Of a stretch of DNA of 64,000 bases, positions 54,501 through 62,920 are shown piece by piece. Positions within the stretch are counted from its first letter, which is position 1, and each line of letters starts with the position of its first letter. Below the pieces are notes generated by a model that searched no databases, was not told the DNA's origin, and was given only the letters and a program-made list of their open reading frames with translations. The position numbers were made by a program, and so were the translations under genes. The DNA comes from CAJGBR01 sp045637425 (GTDB taxonomy: Bacteria; Bacteroidota; Bacteroidia; Bacteroidales; Rikenellaceae). The stretch lies in the NCBI GenBank assembly GCA_045637425.1, contig JAZTZL010000032.1, positions 62,001 to 126,000 on the forward strand, written 5' to 3'.

Positions 54501-55143
54501 TACCAGACGAATCGGCAATGGTGGCAGAAATCATTATCGGCACATTAATACCCCTGTTTTCAGCCAACTGCATCGCCGCAAAAATAGCAGCCTTACAATT
54601 CAGCGTATCAAATACCGTTTCTATTAACAATATATCCACTCCGCCATCAACCAGTCCTCGGATTTGCTCGGTATATGTTTCCACCAATTGATCGAAAGTC
54701 ACGGCACGGTACTCGGGGGCATTGACATCGGGTGACATCGAACACATTTTGCTTGTAGGTCCTATTGAGCCAGCTACGAAACGAGGACGTTGTTCAGTTG
54801 AGAAGCTGTCTGCTGCACGGCGAGCAATGCGCGCCCCCGCCAAGTTCAATTCATACACTCTGTCTCCGAGATGGTAATCGCCCAATGAGATTGAGTTACT
54901 ATTAAATGTATTCGTTTCTATAATATCTGCACCAGCCTCGAGATAGCGACTATGAATCGACTCAATCACCTCAGGCTGAGTCAGATTCAACACATCGTTA
55001 CACCCCGTAAGATTGACATCGTGATTGGCAAACAAATCTGCTCGGAACTGCGATTCGGTTAGCGCTGCCGCCTGAATCATCGTTCCCATTGCTCCGTCGA
55101 GCACGAGAATACGTTGATGAATATGTTTTGATATATCGCGCAT
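51544..55143 (-). CDS. metH: Cobalamin-dependent methionine synthase
   Basis: MetH transfers a methyl group from 5-methyl-THF to homocysteine through cobalamin. The 1199-residue product is full length. Domain order: homocysteine-binding (ILVLDGAMGTMIQ, zinc ligands in GLNCSFGAEQM and VGGCCGTTPDY), pterin-binding (NFINVGERTNVAGSARFAK), cobalamin-binding cap and Rossmann domain with the lower-ligand GDVHDIGKN (His754), and the reactivation domain (IGIRPAVGYPCCPNHQLK). It follows the cyclotransferase-like gene by 4 bases and precedes metF by 7. No cobalamin riboswitch was recognised upstream of the operon. Confidence 0.98.
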   Translation of the reverse strand: MRDISKHIHQRILVLDGAMGTMIQAAALTESQFRADLFANHDVNLTGCNDVLNLTQPEVIESIHSRYLEAGADIIETNTFNSNSISLGDYHLGDRVYELNLAGARIARRAADSFSTEQRPRFVAGSIGPTSKMCSMSPDVNAPEYRAVTFDQLVETYTEQIRGLVDGGVDILLIETVFDTLNCKAAIFAAMQLAENRGINVPIMISATIADSSGRILSGQTVEAFYNSISHAPLLSIGLNCSFGAEQMKQYIARLKRVASCAISAHPNAGLPNGMGGYDETPESMAEHIEGYLKEGLLNIVGGCCGTTPDYIAAIACVAKNYSPQVSQKFTPRTILSGLEPLEITPDANFINVGERTNVAGSARFAKMIREGRYADALSVARGQVEDGAQIIDICMDDGMIDGPSAIIEFINRIAAEPDIARVPIMIDSSSWEVIEAALKCTQGKSIVNSISLKEGESEFLRRAAMLRKYGAAAVVMLFDEQGQATTFDRKIEIADRAYKLLTSNGFPAEDIIFDPNILAIATGISQHDSYGLDYIRACRWIKKNCPRVKISGGVSNLSFSFRGNNPIREAMHSVFLYHAIEAGMDMGIVNPAMLQIYDEIDPELLAVVEDAVLNRRADATERLVEKAAEVKAQHSQSKEETKSDLWRTLSVEERIAHSMIKGIDQFIEQDTLEALNLTDSPLAVIDRMLMAAMNQIGELFGSGKMFLPQVVKSARVMKRSVEVLAPYIEQENISTDRNSTPSVVLATVKGDVHDIGKNIVSVVMACNGYKMLDLGVMVSPEEIVNRVQESKAAAIGLSGLITPSLEEMIRTVELLEQRGVDVPVMIGGATTSALHTAVKIAPKYSGVVIQVRDAADNVRVMAQLCSENRQQFIAQIKAEQEQLRREYLGENVKLRTLEEARKRGHRAKHQPVVPARLGVTEYKNYPIREVVDSINWAFFFKAWGISGRLPEIFDHPQRGVEARKVYADAQAMLEQIIADNLLTLNGVVGIFPAHSSGDDIVVYPKDCKCCKVILPQLRSQNVEDDENLSLADFLLPAGCDDYIGLFVVTAGVGLDAMIEGYRAKGDDYSAIMAELVADRLAEAFAEHLHNLVARELWGYAKDDKIGIRPAVGYPCCPNHQLKRDIFQMLEVERRTGIRLVDDNCMMTPTASVSGMIFASEDSRYFSVGKIDDVQLEDYVTRCNTTTQKMKKMLAHNIK

Positions 55144-55147
55144 AATT

Positions 55148-56224
55148 CTACTTCTCCTTTACTAATTCCACTTCGAACAACTTGTTCCACTTCTTACCCG
55201 TAACGAATATTCGACCACTCTTCTTGTCATAGGCAATGCCGTTCATCACGTCAGTATCTGCGGTTATTCTAATATTCGAAATCAGATTGTCAAAGTTGAT
55301 TCTTGCCACAACCTCGCCTGTCTGGGGATTAATTCTGACAATATCGTTGGTCGTATATACGTTAGCCCATATTTCGCCATTAATCCACTCCATCTCATTG
55401 AGATATATCACAGGGCCATTATCATCAAAAACCTGAATCACACGCTCCTTGCGGAAGGTCTCAGCCGAACGCACCGTAATGCGATTCGAACCGTCGCTCT
55501 GATACAACTTCTCGCCGTCGGTAGCCAATCCCCAACCCTCGCCGTCATAGCCAAATTTACCCACCTGAGCAAAACTCTGCGCATCAAACACAAAACAGGT
55601 ATTCTCTTCCCACGTCAGCATATATATCTTATTGTTCAGCAGAGCAATGCCCTCGCCGAAAAACTCATCTGAGAGTGACTGGCTCTTCAGAATCTTCCCC
55701 GTAGCAATATCTGTCAGCAACAATCTCGATTCGCCATTGAGACCTGTACTCTCCAACATTTTTCCATTGTAAAAAATCAGCCCCTGAGTATATGAACCCT
55801 CATCGTGAGGATAGGTTTTTATAATCTTAGCCGAGTAGGCTTGCGGTTGTTTTTTAGCAAGTACGGTAATTGTTCCCACGCGTTTTTGTCCGAGACCGTT
55901 TTTGAATGCCTCGAAATAGTATGGAATGTGTCCCATACGCACATCTTCGGGCAGCACAAGTGTAGTATCACCTTTGACCAATCCGATGTATTTATGATCG
56001 AAGTAGAATTGTACCGAGTCTGGCTCGACACCTTGCGCCAATTCGTATGAGAATTTCACCGCCTCACCGCCATATTGTGGACTCCCCACCTCTGGCAACA
56101 CTTTCTTTATCATAGACTTAACATATTCAGCCGAACCTTTTGTAGATTTAGCCGTATTTGAATTACCCCCGAAACAAGAGGAGGAAACGATAATAATCAG
56201 AGAAAAAACGAGATTGCGAATCAT
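55148..56224 (-). CDS. Glutamine cyclotransferase-like lipoprotein
   Basis: A 358-residue lipoprotein: a hydrophobic signal then the lipobox VSSSC (Cys17), so it is anchored in the envelope. After an Ig-like part (residues about 50-130), a five-bladed beta-propeller matches the plant/bacterial glutaminyl-peptide cyclotransferase family: YPHDEGSYTQGLIFYNGKMLEST, GEGIALLNNKIYMLTWEE, FGYDGEGWGLATDGEKLYQSDGS and LNEMEWINGEIWANVY. It would convert N-terminal glutamine to pyroglutamate. It is the first gene of the methionine operon, yet has no obvious link to methionine; a TACCTTTG -7 element is just upstream. Confidence 0.85.
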   Translation of the reverse strand: MIRNLVFSLIIIVSSSCFGGNSNTAKSTKGSAEYVKSMIKKVLPEVGSPQYGGEAVKFSYELAQGVEPDSVQFYFDHKYIGLVKGDTTLVLPEDVRMGHIPYYFEAFKNGLGQKRVGTITVLAKKQPQAYSAKIIKTYPHDEGSYTQGLIFYNGKMLESTGLNGESRLLLTDIATGKILKSQSLSDEFFGEGIALLNNKIYMLTWEENTCFVFDAQSFAQVGKFGYDGEGWGLATDGEKLYQSDGSNRITVRSAETFRKERVIQVFDDNGPVIYLNEMEWINGEIWANVYTTNDIVRINPQTGEVVARINFDNLISNIRITADTDVMNGIAYDKKSGRIFVTGKKWNKLFEVELVKEK

Positions 56225-56259
56225 TTTTCAGTCCATTAAATTTATCATACTACAATCTA

Positions 56260-56267
56260 CAAAGGTA
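56260..56267 (-). promoter_or_regulatory. -7 element for the cyclotransferase-metH-metF operon
   Basis: The minus strand reads TACCTTTG, a perfect consensus match, 36 bases before the ATG at 56224. Confidence 0.6.
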
Positions 56268-56299
56268 GTCATTTTTCGGATAGGAATAGCGATAAAAAC

Positions 56300-56329
56300 A
56301 AAAAACTCGGCCGATGATTTCGACCGAGT
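56300..56329 (-). terminator. Terminator of the DUF4923 gene
   Basis: ACTCGGCCG (56305-56313) pairs with CGACCGAGT (56321-56329) including one G-T pair; a T-run follows on the minus strand. Confidence 0.75.
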
Positions 56330-56351
56330 GGTATCTGACTCAAGAAAAGTT

Positions 56352-56963
56352 CTATTTTTTCACCTGTTCGAACTCGAAACCTAAGGCCACTTCGTTGTAA
56401 TTTTTGGCAAGGTTTGCAATTCCGTTTGCAGTGCTTGAATTAACTCTTGCAGCAACAGCTTGAATAAAACTCAAGATTTTATTGGCTTGGAATGCCAATA
56501 CCAAATTACCTTCTGTTTTGTATACGATTGCCGAGAACACTCCGAGCTGATAACCGGCTGCATTCAATACTGTAAGTGTAACCTTTTCATCTTGAGCTGA
56601 GTAGCTCCACTTACCCGACACTGTTCGAGATGCGAGTTGCGCGGTGAACGTACTATCCTGAGCAAATGTAAATGTGCAACTACCGGCTTTGATTCCCACC
56701 TTTTCGTAGTATTGATTCAGTTTCTTGCCGATGGTCTTAGAGAGAGCTGCGCCACCAGCCTGAGCCAACAGATTATCGCTTCCGAGTTTTACAGCAGGCT
56801 GAACATATTTCCACTCGCCACAAATAGTTGATGAGTTCACATTGTTACCCGTAGCCACTTCAGCTACTTTACTTGCCACCTTAAACAATTGGTCGAGACT
56901 CTGAGCCGATGCAGTTCCGGCAAACAAGACTGCACAACCAACCAACAACAAAAATTTTTTCAT
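56352..56963 (-). CDS. DUF4923 family secreted protein
   Basis: A 203-residue protein from the ATG at 56963, where MKKFLLLVGCAVLFAGTASAQ is a full signal peptide; an ATG 12 codons upstream would bury it. The mature part matches the Bacteroidetes DUF4923 (lipocalin-like) family: CGEWKYVQPAVKLGSDN, GIKAGSCTFTFAQDSTFTAQ, GKWSYSAQDEKVTLTVLNA and a C-terminal NEVALGFEFEQVKK. Periplasmic or surface role, unknown. It stands alone with its own terminator. Confidence 0.85.
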   Translation of the reverse strand: MKKFLLLVGCAVLFAGTASAQSLDQLFKVASKVAEVATGNNVNSSTICGEWKYVQPAVKLGSDNLLAQAGGAALSKTIGKKLNQYYEKVGIKAGSCTFTFAQDSTFTAQLASRTVSGKWSYSAQDEKVTLTVLNAAGYQLGVFSAIVYKTEGNLVLAFQANKILSFIQAVAARVNSSTANGIANLAKNYNEVALGFEFEQVKK

Positions 56964-57042
56964 ATTCTTTAATTTCTTAAGAGTTTCCAAATATGACACA
57001 AAGTTAGCAAAAATAATCTAATTATCAATCTCACCCAAATAA

Positions 57043-57073
57043 TAAAAAAGCCTGCACCAAAATAGTGCAGGCT
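57043..57073 (-). terminator. Terminator of the 211-aa secreted protein gene
   Basis: AGCCTGCAC (57049-57057) pairs with GTGCAGGCT (57065-57073), T-run on the minus strand. It is nearly identical to the terminator at 57796-57825. Confidence 0.8.
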
Positions 57074-57094
57074 ATGCGCATCTGAACAGAATGA

Positions 57095-57730
57095 TTATTT
57101 TCTCTTACCGCCAAATTCTTTTTCGAGTTTTTTCTTGTATTCTCTACGTTCTTCGGGAGTCATCTTTGCCATTTTGTTGATGGTTGCTTTTTCCCACGGA
57201 TCAACCTTTTCGCCCATAAGTTCTCTGAAGTGAATGGCTTTTTGTTGACTATTCAGATGACTTCTCAGTTCTATAATCGAGTCATATTTCTCTGCTTCAA
57301 CAACTACAATAGTAAACTTGCGATCTATATCATAATATCGAGGTACACCTTGCATTGATCCTCCATAAGTAGTTTCAATAATTTCATACGTTGTAGTCTT
57401 TTCGGGTTTCAATGTTGCTATAAACTCACCTTTACGAAGTTCCTCTTCTGTAGCTGATTTAACGCCTTTTATTTCTATTCGAGAGATTCTACCAGCCTCA
57501 AACAATTTTTTGTATCTAGTAGACTCACCTGGTCTAATGATTGCCCTTTCAACCCCGGCGCGCCCACCTTGTGAACCATCAGGATTTACACGTGACATAT
57601 TGTCAAAATCACGAGCACACTCTTCGATGTATTTTTGTCCGGCTGTTTTGTTTTTGTCATCTTGTGCAGATGCTGAGATTGCTCCGATAACCATTATCGA
57701 TGCAATCGTGAGTTTCAATAATCTTTTCAT
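57095..57730 (-). CDS. Secreted hypothetical protein (211 aa)
   Basis: A signal peptide (LLKLTIASIMVIGAISASAQ) is followed by a soluble protein with many charged residues. Central segments GEFIATLKPEKTTTYEIIET and DIDRKFTIVVVEAEKYDS are beta-rich. The C-terminus is helical and basic (MTPEERREYKKKLEKEFGGKRK). No family is recognised. The gene sits alone between the DUF4923 gene and fumarase, flanked by two nearly identical terminators. Confidence 0.7.
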   Translation of the reverse strand: MKRLLKLTIASIMVIGAISASAQDDKNKTAGQKYIEECARDFDNMSRVNPDGSQGGRAGVERAIIRPGESTRYKKLFEAGRISRIEIKGVKSATEEELRKGEFIATLKPEKTTTYEIIETTYGGSMQGVPRYYDIDRKFTIVVVEAEKYDSIIELRSHLNSQQKAIHFRELMGEKVDPWEKATINKMAKMTPEERREYKKKLEKEFGGKRK

Positions 57731-57795
57731 ATTCCTTATTAATTAAGAGCTTTGCAAATATATAAATTATTTTTATAAATAATGCAAATTTAAGC

Positions 57796-57825
57796 AAAAA
57801 AAGCCTGCACCAAAGTGGTGCAGGC
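57796..57825 (-). terminator. Terminator of the fumarase gene
   Basis: GCCTGCACC (57803-57811) pairs perfectly with GGTGCAGGC (57817-57825); seven T follow on the minus strand. Confidence 0.85.
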
Positions 57826-57850
57826 ATTGAAATATATTTTAAGCAAACGG

Positions 57851-59455
57851 CTACAACTGAGCAAAGAAGTCGTTGCCCTTATCATCTACGATGATGAATG
57901 CGGGGAAGTTTTCAATGCGAATCTTGCGCACTGCCTCCATTCCGAGCTCGGGGAAGTCTACAACCTCAACACTCTTGATGCTGTCTTGAGCCAAAATTGC
58001 AGCAGGACCTCCGATTGAACCCAAATAGAATCCACCGTGAGCCTTGCAAGCATCTGTCACAGCCTTTGAACGATTACCTTTGGCAACCATAATCAACGAA
58101 CCGCCAAGTGCCTGGAAGCAATCAACATACGAGTCCATACGACCTGCTGTAGTCGGACCGAAACTACCCGACGGCATTCCTTCCGGAGTCTTCGCTGGAC
58201 CTGCGTAGTAAATCGGGTGATTCTTGAAGTATTCTGGCATCGGTTCGCCACGGTCAATCATCTCTTTAATCTTAGCGTGAGCAATGTCGCGAGCAACAAT
58301 CAGCGTACCCTTCAGATTCAAACGGGTGCGGATAGGATATTGCGACAACTTTTCGCGTACTTTATCCATACCTTCGTCGAGGTCGATGTCCACAGCCGGA
58401 GCCATAGTCAATTCCTCTTGCGGCAGATATTTCGACGGAGTGAATTCCAATTGTTCGAGGAAGATGCCCTCAGGTGTAATCTTACCCTTGATGTTACGGT
58501 CAGCGCTGCAACTTACACCGATACCTACGGGACAAGATGCTGCGTGGCGCGGCAGACGGATTACACGTACGTCGTGTACCAGATACTTACCACCAAACTG
58601 AGCTCCTACGCCACTTTCGCGGCAGATATCCTGAATTTTTTGTTCCCATTCCAAATCGCGGAATGCGCGGCCACCCTCATTACCAGAAGTGGGCAGATTG
58701 TCATAATAACCAGCCGATGCCTTCTTTACGGTAGTAAGGTTAGCCTCAGCCGATGTACCGCCGATAACCACAGCCAAGTGGTAAGGTGGACAAGCCGAAG
58801 TACCCAAATCCTTGATATGCTCTTTGATGAATTTAGTCAGATTTTCCTCTGTGAGCAATGCCTTAGTCTGTTGGTAGAGGAATGTCTTGTTAGCAGAACC
58901 ACCACCTTTAGTCATAAACAAGAAGTGGTATTCGTTGCCTTGTGTAGCGTAGAGGTCAATTTGCGCCGGGAGGTTAGTTCCGCTGTTGTGTTCGTCGAGC
59001 ATAGTCATCGGCACCACCTGCGAGTAACGCAAATTGCAACTCTTATAAGTTTCATAAACACCCTTTGACAACCATTCGCGATCGTTTACTCCGGTATAAA
59101 CATTCTCACCCTTTTGGCCAATAACGATTGCAGTACCTGTGTCCTGGCAAGTTGGCAGACTGCCTCTTGCAGCCACAACCTGATTTCGCAACATTGTGTG
59201 TGCTACGAAACGGTCGTTGTCCGATGCCTCAGAGTCGTCTACTATATTGCGCAGTTTTTGCAGGTGTGTTGGTCTGAGGAAGAATGACACATCGCGGAAT
59301 GCCGAGATAGACAACAACAAGAGTCCTTCCGGAGCAACTTTCAAGATTTTACGACCATCAACTTCGACTGTTTCTACAAAATCTTTTGATAACAACCGAT
59401 ATTCGGTTTTGTCTTCACCCACTGGAAATGGGTCTTGATAAATGAATTCGCTCAT
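57851..59455 (-). CDS. Class I fumarate hydratase (iron-sulfur)
   Basis: A 534-residue class I fumarase (FumA/FumB type), interconverting fumarate and malate with an oxygen-sensitive [4Fe-4S] cluster; in anaerobic Bacteroidetes it serves the reductive branch toward succinate. Family motifs: [70 protein letters not shown] and the beta-domain [23 protein letters not shown]. Three cysteines suited to the cluster are visible. It is monocistronic, and high-expression codon use is moderate. Confidence 0.95.
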   Translation of the reverse strand: MSEFIYQDPFPVGEDKTEYRLLSKDFVETVEVDGRKILKVAPEGLLLLSISAFRDVSFFLRPTHLQKLRNIVDDSEASDNDRFVAHTMLRNQVVAARGSLPTCQDTGTAIVIGQKGENVYTGVNDREWLSKGVYETYKSCNLRYSQVVPMTMLDEHNSGTNLPAQIDLYATQGNEYHFLFMTKGGGSANKTFLYQQTKALLTEENLTKFIKEHIKDLGTSACPPYHLAVVIGGTSAEANLTTVKKASAGYYDNLPTSGNEGGRAFRDLEWEQKIQDICRESGVGAQFGGKYLVHDVRVIRLPRHAASCPVGIGVSCSADRNIKGKITPEGIFLEQLEFTPSKYLPQEELTMAPAVDIDLDEGMDKVREKLSQYPIRTRLNLKGTLIVARDIAHAKIKEMIDRGEPMPEYFKNHPIYYAGPAKTPEGMPSGSFGPTTAGRMDSYVDCFQALGGSLIMVAKGNRSKAVTDACKAHGGFYLGSIGGPAAILAQDSIKSVEVVDFPELGMEAVRKIRIENFPAFIIVDDKGNDFFAQL

Positions 59456-59537
59456 TATTTTTATTCTTAGTATGTATAATTTATTTCGTCTGTTTCGGAA
59501 TCATTATCAGATACATTTTCCCATATGATTCAAGCAA

Positions 59538-59545
59538 CGAAGTTA
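59538..59545 (-). promoter_or_regulatory. Putative -7 element for fumarase
   Basis: The minus strand reads TAACTTCG, one change from TAnnTTTG, about 83 bases before the fumarase ATG. The rest of 59456-59716 is AT-rich with no gene. Confidence 0.4.
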
Positions 59546-59602
59546 CGATTTTTTTTCGAGACAAAAGAATTTATACCAAAAAAATCTTTTCTCGTCAGAT
59601 TA

Positions 59603-59671
59603 TATTTTTGCAGTTTACATCTAAATATGGCACGGAATATGATATTTTCTAATTGAAAATGATTATATTTG
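59603..59671 (+). promoter_or_regulatory. Two candidate -7 elements for cardiolipin synthase
   Basis: TATTTTTG (59603-59610) and TATATTTG (59664-59671) both match TAnnTTTG upstream of the ATG at 59717. The sequence does not decide which is used. Confidence 0.4.
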
Positions 59672-59716
59672 TAGACTCTTCAGAGATTAAAATTAGGTGA
59701 TTTTACTCGGCAAATT

Positions 59717-61168
59717 ATGATTGTAACCCATCTGAAAGTTGCGCTGTACGCGATATATGTCATCATAGTGATAGGCACAATACTCACTATTGTCTATGAC
59801 AAACGTGAGCCGTCGAAAGCGATGATTTGGATTTCGGTTGTATCGCTGATACCCATACTCGGAATATTGTTCTACGTACTGCTGGGGAGAAACCACCGCC
59901 GAGAAAAGATATTCAACCGAAAGGGAGTAAAAGACCTGCAACAAATCGAGCGTGCCAACATCAACAACCAGTTGGAACTCGTCTCCTCTGACAGTCTGCT
60001 ACAAAGAAAAGAGATTGCCGATAATTTTGACATCATAACCCTACTGCTCAACTCGAACAAAGCACTACTGACAGTCAGAAATCGAATCAAAATCTTGGAA
60101 GATGGAGAAGCAACGTTTGCTCATATACTTGACGTTCTTTCTCGTGCTGAATCATCGATACATCTTGAATACTACATCATAACCGACGACCGCATAGGCG
60201 AAACCGTAGCCGATATTCTCGTAGCAAAGGCTCTCGCCGGAGTGGAGGTCAGACTGATTTATGACGATGTTGGCTGCTGGGGATTAAATCGCAATTACCT
60301 CAAGCGGCTGAGCGATGCGGGAGTGCAAATCCGCAACTTCCTGCCCGTAGTCTTTCCGTGGCTCTCGAGCAAGGTAAACTACCGAAACCACCGAAAGATA
60401 ATCGTCGTAGACGGAAAGTACGGATTCACAGGTGGCGTGAACATTGCACAGCGCTACATTTCGGGTACAACCTGGGGACGCTGGCGTGATACACACCTGA
60501 TGCTGGAAGGCGACTCGGTAACCTCGCTGCAGGTTATCTTCCTGACCGATTGGTACTTCGTCAGTGGACAGCGACTCACCGATCGTAAGAAATATTTTCA
60601 CGAATCGGACATCAAAGAGCAGGCTCTCGTACAGATAGCCACCTCGGGTCCTGACAGCGACTGGGCATCAATTCTGCAGGCATTCTTCGCAGCAATAACC
60701 CGCGCCCAAAAGCATATCTACATCTCCACTCCATATTTCATTCCGCCCGAATCACTGCTGACTGCCATAAAAGTCGCAGCCCTCAGCGGCATTGATGTGC
60801 GGATTATGTTGCCGGCTCGTTCGGATTCGAAAATCGCACTATGGGCAACACGCTCGTACATTGGCGAGTTGCTCGAGGCCAAAGCGAAGGTCTATCTCTA
60901 TCAGACAGGTTTCAACCACTCGAAGGTGCTGATGATTGACGGGCAGTTCTGCTCTGTGGGTACTGCCAATATGGATATCCGCAGTTTTGAGGACAACTTC
61001 GAAATATCGGCCATTATGTACGATAAACAACTGACCGAAACTCTGGAAAAGACATTCTTTGAAGATTTGACCAACTGTACTCAGGTCGAACCCGAGCAGT
61101 GGAACAATCGTCCCTGGTTCAAAACATTGGGCGAATCGTTCGCGCGACTTTTGAGTCCTCTGCTCTAA
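59717..61168 (+). CDS. cls: Cardiolipin synthase (phospholipase D family)
   Basis: A 483-residue inner-membrane enzyme that condenses two phosphatidylglycerols to cardiolipin. Two N-terminal membrane helices (VALYAIYVIIVIGTILTIV and WISVVSLIPILGILFYVLLG) are followed by two PLD-type HxK(x)4D motifs: NHRKIIVVDG (His225) and NHSKVLMIDG (His401). Both histidines and lysines are kept. RFFLPV-like (RNFLPVVFP) and FTGGVNIAQRYI, GTANMDIRSFEDNFE complete the family pattern. It is monocistronic; a porin-like gene follows about 70 bases downstream. Confidence 0.94.
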   Translation: MIVTHLKVALYAIYVIIVIGTILTIVYDKREPSKAMIWISVVSLIPILGILFYVLLGRNHRREKIFNRKGVKDLQQIERANINNQLELVSSDSLLQRKEIADNFDIITLLLNSNKALLTVRNRIKILEDGEATFAHILDVLSRAESSIHLEYYIITDDRIGETVADILVAKALAGVEVRLIYDDVGCWGLNRNYLKRLSDAGVQIRNFLPVVFPWLSSKVNYRNHRKIIVVDGKYGFTGGVNIAQRYISGTTWGRWRDTHLMLEGDSVTSLQVIFLTDWYFVSGQRLTDRKKYFHESDIKEQALVQIATSGPDSDWASILQAFFAAITRAQKHIYISTPYFIPPESLLTAIKVAALSGIDVRIMLPARSDSKIALWATRSYIGELLEAKAKVYLYQTGFNHSKVLMIDGQFCSVGTANMDIRSFEDNFEISAIMYDKQLTETLEKTFFEDLTNCTQVEPEQWNNRPWFKTLGESFARLLSPLL

Positions 61169-61239
61169 CTCAATCACGATTTCAATATCAAAAAGGTCGG
61201 GACACTACGTCTCGATTAAAATTCTTAATACCTGATATT

Positions 61240-61854
61240 ATGAAAAAGATTTTCTGGGTAGTGGTATCCGTTGTGATGGCCACTGCAGCCTCGGCACAAA
61301 CGAAACTCGGTTTTCGTGCCGGCGCAAGTATGTCCGAATTAAAGTTCAATTCGGTAACAGTCAATGGTCTTACACTTACTCCGCAGACATCGGACGTAGT
61401 GGATTTTCACACAGCAATCGTGCTGAATCTGCAAATTCCGGGCTTCATCTTCCTGCAACCCGAATTGCAGTACAACACAATCTCTTCTAAATTTTTTATG
61501 ACACCGACGTCGGGTATCAGACAAAAAATCACCTATTCACGCAGTTCATTGCAAGTGCCGCTGATGGTTGGATTCAACATCGGATTTCTGAAACTCAACG
61601 CGGGTCCCGTATTCAACCTCGTATCAGATGAAAACACCTCGAACAACAGCAAAGGTCTGAAAATCGAATCGAAAGATATTCCTGTCGGTTACCAAGTTGG
61701 TGCAGGAATAAAGATTGGAAATATGACACTCGAGGCTCGTTACGCATCGTCGATGGAGAAGTCCAAGTACACCTTCTCGAGCAACGGAAAAAGCAAGACT
61801 GCGAGTCCGAAAGATGACTACCAACTGATGTTCAGTGTCGGATTCCTATTCTAA
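61240..61854 (+). CDS. Outer-membrane beta-barrel (porin/PorT-like) protein
   Basis: A 204-residue protein from the ATG at 61240 (MKKIFWVVVSVVMATAASAQ is a signal peptide); an upstream ATG at 61099 would overlap the cardiolipin synthase and is rejected. The mature part alternates hydrophobic and polar residues as in eight-strand barrels: TKLGFRAGASMSELKF, FIFLQPELQYNTIS, LQVPLMVGFNIGFLKLNAGPVFNLV, GYQVGAGIKIGNMTLEARYASS and a final LMFSVGFLF with terminal phenylalanine. Function unknown. Confidence 0.85.
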   Translation: MKKIFWVVVSVVMATAASAQTKLGFRAGASMSELKFNSVTVNGLTLTPQTSDVVDFHTAIVLNLQIPGFIFLQPELQYNTISSKFFMTPTSGIRQKITYSRSSLQVPLMVGFNIGFLKLNAGPVFNLVSDENTSNNSKGLKIESKDIPVGYQVGAGIKIGNMTLEARYASSMEKSKYTFSSNGKSKTASPKDDYQLMFSVGFLF

Positions 61855-61872
61855 ATGCTCTCTGTCGAAACA

Positions 61873-61905
61873 AATAGCCTGTCCCGAAAAGGACAGGCTA
61901 TTTTC
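61873..61905 (+). terminator. Terminator of the outer-membrane barrel gene
   Basis: AATAGCCTGTCC (61873-61884) pairs perfectly with GGACAGGCTATT (61891-61902), followed by TTC. It may work in both directions, for the convergent gene too. Confidence 0.8.
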
Positions 61906-61927
61906 ATATTTTGTTTGTTGCTTGGGA

Positions 61928-62710
61928 TTATCGTTGGATAGTCTTATCTGTTTTCTTTATGAACTTACCGTCAAGAGTAAAAATCAAATCTGAAGCAGTA
62001 TTAAAACCAGTAGCCACGGTCAAAAGATAACCATTCGAGTAGCGTTCGATTACGGTAATCATCATTCGAGGATAGTTTTCAGCCATATATGATTTGATTT
62101 GCTCGTTAAGCAACGATTCCATCATAAAGAAACCAGGGCGCTGACCTTGTCCCATCTGGCCACGAGGACCTTGTCCCATCTGGCCACGAGGACCTTGACC
62201 CATCTGACCACGAGGACCTCTCTGTTGTGCGCTAGATCTGGGTTGCTCATTCATTCTGTTCGGAGCTCCAGCCATTTCGTTACCGAAGAATTGACCTCTC
62301 GGGCGATTACCCTGCTGACGTTTAGCATTTTTGTTGTCCTTGTTGTCTTTGCTATCTTTATTGCCAACTTCTCCGCTAGGCATTCTGCCTTGGCCACCCT
62401 GCCAATTACCTCTCATCTTCTGCATCTCTTCCATCCAGCGTTTCATATCGCGCTCGACCTTAGTCCAGTTTCCGTTCTTGTCGAACTCGACATCAAGTCC
62501 CATCGGAAATTGAACTTCAAATTCTGCACGCGCCTCGTCTGTGAGCACTGTCTGAACAGGCATATTCTGGAAATAGGCAGTCAAGAACTCCTGCGCTCTT
62601 GCAGGCATATCCTTCACCTCAACTTTTACATCGCGGTCTGCGTAAACCGACATAGATATAGCCATCGTAGATACAACGGTAGCCACAAATCCCTTAAAAT
62701 TAATCTTCAT
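61928..62710 (-). CDS. PepSY-like (DUF2874) periplasmic protein interrupted by a Gln/Gly-rich insertion
   Basis: A 260-residue protein with signal peptide MKINFKGFVATVVSTMAISMSVYA. The mature start VEVKDMPARAQEFLTAYF...VEFDKNGNWTKVE is the first half of a Bacteroidetes PepSY-like domain, and the end EQIKSYMAENYPRMMITVIE...DLIFTLDGKFIKK is the second half. Between them (residues about 95-195) lies a low-complexity stretch rich in G, Q, N, R and M, including three copies of the 8-residue unit GPRGQMGQ. The insertion is positively charged. Function is unknown. Confidence 0.82.
   Translation of the reverse strand: MKINFKGFVATVVSTMAISMSVYADRDVKVEVKDMPARAQEFLTAYFQNMPVQTVLTDEARAEFEVQFPMGLDVEFDKNGNWTKVERDMKRWMEEMQKMRGNWQGGQGRMPSGEVGNKDSKDNKDNKNAKRQQGNRPRGQFFGNEMAGAPNRMNEQPRSSAQQRGPRGQMGQGPRGQMGQGPRGQMGQGQRPGFFMMESLLNEQIKSYMAENYPRMMITVIERYSNGYLLTVATGFNTASDLIFTLDGKFIKKTDKTIQR
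62144..62215 (-). repeat. Three 24-bp tandem repeats encoding GPRGQMGQ
   Basis: Three 24-base units, the first two identical and the third with two changes (62144-62167, 62168-62191, 62192-62215), lie in frame within the PepSY-like gene. Copy number could vary by slippage without breaking the frame. Confidence 0.85.
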
Positions 62711-62874
62711 AATCTCTATTTTTAATTAGTTATTTCTGTTCAATCGCGCCGAACTACTCAGTTCGACACACCTTCCAACAAGTATTTTTTTTGTACAAAC
62801 ACAATAAAAAACAACTTCAGAACGTCAGTCAAGGGAGGAAATGTTTTACAAAAATACGAATTATTTTGAATAAA

Positions 62875-62906
62875 TTGTGTAAATAAGTTAAAAAAATGTA
62901 CCTTTG
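62875..62906 (+). promoter_or_regulatory. Promoter for metK
   Basis: TTG (62875-62877), 21 bases, then TACCTTTG (62899-62906), a perfect -7 match. Upstream, 62711-62874 is AT-rich and holds one hairpin (CGAACT-ACTC-AGTTCG, 62750-62765) in the probable leader of the minus-strand gene. Confidence 0.6.
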
Positions 62907-62920
62907 TGCGCTGAAAAAAT

